Assembly: GCA_030642885.1 (NCBI GenBank)
Contig: DAOWMX010000105.1
Location: 1-7,457 of the forward strand
DNA: 7,457 nt
Direction: 5' to 3'
Source: Anaerolineales bacterium
GTDB lineage: Bacteria > Chloroflexota > Anaerolineae > Anaerolineales > E44-bin32
Shown here one piece after another: positions 5,345-7,457 of the stretch. Position 1 is the stretch's first letter, and each line of letters starts with the position of its first letter. The notes beneath the pieces were generated by a model, which saw only the letters and a program-made list of their open reading frames with translations, was not told where the DNA came from and searched no databases. Position numbers and translations under genes: made by a program.

Positions 5345-6592
5345 ATGGATTTATCTTTCGAATCAACAACGCTTGACATCCCGGCGATACGTCGGGATTT
5401 TCCAATTCTTGATCGCGAGACGGATCCGGGAGTAAAGCTCGTTTATCTGGACAACGCGGCAACATCTCAGAAGCCTGTGCAGGTAATCGAAGTTATGGAT
5501 TCGTATTATCGACATATGAATTCAAATATCCATCGCGGTATCCACTGTCTGGCGGAGGAAGCTACGGTCGCCTACGAAGACGCTCGCAAGAAAATTGCTT
5601 CCTTTATCGGCGCGGAGAGCTGGCGGGAGATTGTCTTTACACGCAATACGACGGAGTCGCTCAACTTGCTGGCGTACAGTTGGGGCCGGGCAAACCTGAA
5701 GGCAGGTGATCGTATCCTGCTGACGGAAATGGAACATCACTCGAACATCGTACCCTGGCAGATGCTGGCGAGCGAAGTGGGTGTGACGCTCGACTTCGTC
5801 ACATTAACCGACCAGGGAAAATTGGACCAGGAATCGTATTCAACTCTACTGGAACGTGAACCGAAATTAGTTTCTTTCACACAGATGTCCAACATGTTGG
5901 GAACGATCAACCCGGTCGCCGAGATGACCGAGCAGGCGCATCGAGCGGGTGCAGTTGTGATCATCGATGCAGCGCAATCTGTGCCGCACATGGCCGTCGA
6001 TGTCCAGGAACTAGGCGTGGACTTCATGGCGTTCTCCGCGCATAAGATGCTGGGCCCGACAGGGATCGGCATTGTGTACGGACGCAAAGAATTGCTGCAG
6101 GAGATGCCGCCGTTCCTCGGCGGTGGGGATATGATCAAGCGAGTTCAGCTTGGCGGCTTCACGATGAATGACCTGCCCTACAAATTCGAAGCTGGCACAC
6201 CGGCGATCGCCGAGGGGATCGGGTTTGGAGAGGCTGTAGACTACCTGGCGAACTTAGGAATGGATGCTGTACATCAATACGAGCAGGCGTTGACAGCCTA
6301 CGCACTCGAACGTTTGGAAGAAGTTCCAGGTATTCAAGTTTACGGTCCTGAGGCGGAAGATAAGGGCGGTGTGCTCTCCTTCATCTACGACGGCATCCAC
6401 ACGCATGACGTAGCGCACATCCTGGATTCCTTCGGGATCGCGGTCCGCGCCGGCCATCACTGCGCTCAACCGGCTCATCAACATTTCGACATCGATGCTA
6501 CGTCGCGCGCCTCTTTCTATATCTACAATGTGAAAGAAGAAGTTGATCAATTGATCGAGGGTCTTTACAAGGTAAAAGAGATCTTCGGCTAG
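5345..6592 (+). CDS. sufS: SufS, PLP-dependent cysteine desulfurase
   Basis: SufS converts L-cysteine to L-alanine and leaves a persulfide on its active-site cysteine for transfer to SufU. The 415-residue protein is a class V aminotransferase-fold enzyme. Motifs in order are YLDNAATSQKP (34-44), TRNTTESLNL, EHHSNIVPW with the PLP-stacking His at 131-132, DAAQSVPH with Asp208, SAHKMLGPTG with the PLP-binding Lys234, GGGDMI, FEAGTPAIAEGIG, and RAGHHCAQP with catalytic Cys373. The short RAGHHCAQP loop and the GGGDMI motif mark group II (SufS) rather than IscS or NifS. Neighbouring sufU rather than sufE suggests SufU-dependent activation. An alternative GTG at 5330 would add five residues. All key residues are intact. 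Confidence 0.96.
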   Translation: MDLSFESTTLDIPAIRRDFPILDRETDPGVKLVYLDNAATSQKPVQVIEVMDSYYRHMNSNIHRGIHCLAEEATVAYEDARKKIASFIGAESWREIVFTRNTTESLNLLAYSWGRANLKAGDRILLTEMEHHSNIVPWQMLASEVGVTLDFVTLTDQGKLDQESYSTLLEREPKLVSFTQMSNMLGTINPVAEMTEQAHRAGAVVIIDAAQSVPHMAVDVQELGVDFMAFSAHKMLGPTGIGIVYGRKELLQEMPPFLGGGDMIKRVQLGGFTMNDLPYKFEAGTPAIAEGIGFGEAVDYLANLGMDAVHQYEQALTAYALERLEEVPGIQVYGPEAEDKGGVLSFIYDGIHTHDVAHILDSFGIAVRAGHHCAQPAHQHFDIDATSRASFYIYNVKEEVDQLIEGLYKVKEIFG

Positions 6593-6599
6593 CGGAAAG

Positions 6600-6623
6600 C
6601 GGATCGAAGTCGATTCGGTTTTT
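6600..6623 (+). terminator. Weak terminator-like hairpin between sufS and sufU
   Basis: A 7-base-pair stem (6600-6606 with 6611-6617, one G-T pair) encloses an AAGT loop and is followed one base later by five T residues (6619-6623). This has the form of an intrinsic terminator, but the stem is short and only moderately GC-rich. As sufU and the Rieske gene continue in the same direction, it would more plausibly be a partial attenuator that lowers their expression relative to sufCBDS, or be non-functional. Confidence 0.35.
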
Positions 6624-6673
6624 GACGGATCCAAGATTTCCACAAATCAAATTTGGAGTAGGGTTGACGAATA

Positions 6674-7069
6674 ATGGATGATTTCTATCGAGAACTGATC
6701 ATAGACCGCTATAAAAACCCACAAATGCGGGGCGAACTGGACCCGCATGATTTTTCGTACGAAGACGACAATCCGTTATGTGGGGATGAAATTCGCATCG
6801 ACCTGCGGGTGGATGCTGATAGCCGCATTACCGAAGCGGCATTTACGGGAAAGGGATGTGCGATTTCCCTGGCATCCGCAGATTTGCTCGTCGAATCAAT
6901 TGTCGGCAAGACTCTTGATGAGATTAAGACGCTCTCGAAAGATGACATCATCGAGATGCTGGGTATTGAATTAGGACCCGTACGGCTGAAGTGTGCGCTG
7001 CTCTCTTTGAAGGTTCTCAAAGCCGGGGTTTATGGTTTGGATGAGCTTGAAGAGGATCTCATGATCTAG
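6674..7069 (+). CDS. sufU: SufU, sulfur-transfer partner of SufS (short form)
   Basis: This 131-residue member of the SufU/IscU fold family starts with a typical FYRELIIDRYKNPQMRG. The three conserved cysteines are Cys36 in NPLCGD, Cys62 in GKGCAIS and Cys107 in VRLKCALL, with Asp38 as the fourth zinc-site residue. In SufU this site holds zinc and accepts persulfide from SufS. Lys before the third cysteine (KC) is SufU-like, whereas IscU has His there. Yet the distance from second to third cysteine is 45 residues, close to IscU (43 in E. coli) and well short of the 62 in Bacillus subtilis SufU, so the usual SufU insertion is absent. With sufS just upstream, SufU is the best call; an IscU-like scaffold role is possible. 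AGGG stands 10 bases before the ATG. Confidence 0.92.
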   Translation: MDDFYRELIIDRYKNPQMRGELDPHDFSYEDDNPLCGDEIRIDLRVDADSRITEAAFTGKGCAISLASADLLVESIVGKTLDEIKTLSKDDIIEMLGIELGPVRLKCALLSLKVLKAGVYGLDELEEDLMI

Positions 7070-7110
7070 GGGTTGTTTATTTTGGTGGATCCGTTTTCTC
7101 CGAGGGATGG

Positions 7111-7457
7111 ATGTACAACTACAAGACTTATAAAGAAGAGGATGTGGAATTCGTTTCAGTAGCCTCGGAAGATGAGATCGGGAATGGAGAGCGAATTCTT
7201 CTAGAGATCGACGGGCAGGCGATCGCCTTATTCAACATCGCCGGGGAATTCTTCGCCATCGCCGATGTTTGTTCGCATGACGATGGGCCTGTAGCCGAGG
7301 GGGAGCTGGATTCGTACGAGATTGTTTGCCCGCGGCACGGGGCGCATTTTGACTTACGAACGGGTAAGGCGCTGACGCTCCCCGCGGTCGTTGACATCCC
7401 TGCGTACCCGGTGAGGGTGGAAGAAGGCGAGGTTTTAATCGGGCTGCCGGTGGAGGG
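7111..7457 (+). CDS. Rieske-type [2Fe-2S] ferredoxin, 3' end cut by window
   Basis: The frame is open from the ATG at 7111 to the window edge (115 full codons); such ferredoxins are usually about 100-120 residues, so only the tail is likely missing. Both Rieske cluster motifs are present: C-S-H (Cys54, His56) and C-P-R-H (Cys73, His76), 16 residues apart, giving two Cys and two His ligands. The second motif continues HGAHFDLRTGKALTLPA, typical of soluble ferredoxin components of ring-hydroxylating oxygenases and related carriers. No signal peptide or membrane anchor is seen, so it is likely cytosolic. GAGG lies 5 bases before the ATG, 41 bases after sufU. No oxygenase gene is visible. Its place in the operon suggests electron supply to cluster assembly or a client protein, which is inference. 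Confidence 0.93.
   Translation, partial: MYNYKTYKEEDVEFVSVASEDEIGNGERILLEIDGQAIALFNIAGEFFAIADVCSHDDGPVAEGELDSYEIVCPRHGAHFDLRTGKALTLPAVVDIPAYPVRVEEGEVLIGLPVE

Noticed and set aside
7128..7397. 89-residue open frame on the minus strand at the right end
   Set aside because: It is antisense to the Rieske ferredoxin, which has both intact cluster motifs and a good Shine-Dalgarno. The antisense product is low-complexity and Ser-rich.
1..7457. CRISPR array, tRNA, rRNA, transposase or prophage genes
   Set aside because: No regularly spaced repeats, cloverleaf-like or rRNA-like sequence, or transposase/integrase motifs were seen by reading the window on both strands.

Overview
This window carries one almost complete SUF iron-sulfur cluster assembly locus. 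It is built around a divergent promoter region at about 1127-1335. To the left, on the minus strand, lie a SufR-type iron-sulfur-sensing repressor and, overlapping its 3' end, a small MIP18/DUF59 (SufT-like) protein. To the right, on the plus strand, the order is sufC, sufB, sufD, a 98-residue protein of unknown function, sufS, a short sufU, and a Rieske-type ferredoxin that runs off the window edge. All seven plus-strand genes point the same way with gaps of 15-81 bases, so they are probably one operon, possibly with a weak attenuator between sufS and sufU.

The genes form a logical set. SufS, a PLP-dependent cysteine desulfurase, takes sulfur from cysteine. SufU should accept or relay that sulfur. 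The SufB-SufC-SufD ATPase scaffold builds the cluster. The MIP18/SufT-like protein probably helps cluster maturation or delivery. SufR has three cysteines spaced exactly as in characterised SufR proteins and should repress both directions of transcription when it holds a cluster. The Rieske protein could be an electron carrier or simply a client.

The control region is the best-resolved non-coding feature. Two near-consensus sigma-70-type promoters face away from each other, each with TTGACA, an 18-base spacer ending in TGC, and TATAAT or TATACT. Both -35 boxes sit inside the arms of a perfect 13-base inverted repeat separated by 78 bases. The sufR promoter lies so close to its ATG that the transcript is predicted to be leaderless or nearly so.

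The first 140 bases are non-coding, purine-rich DNA with short internal repeats, perhaps part of a dispersed intergenic repeat.

The combination of sufR divergent from sufCBD, SufU instead of SufE, a Rieske gene and moderate GC content suggests a non-proteobacterial lineage. Chloroflexota (Anaerolineae-like) is my best guess, but this is inference and unverified. Most of the window is a recognisable SUF system. The parts that may be undescribed are the small basic protein between sufD and sufS, the mirrored promoter/operator arrangement and the shortened SufU.
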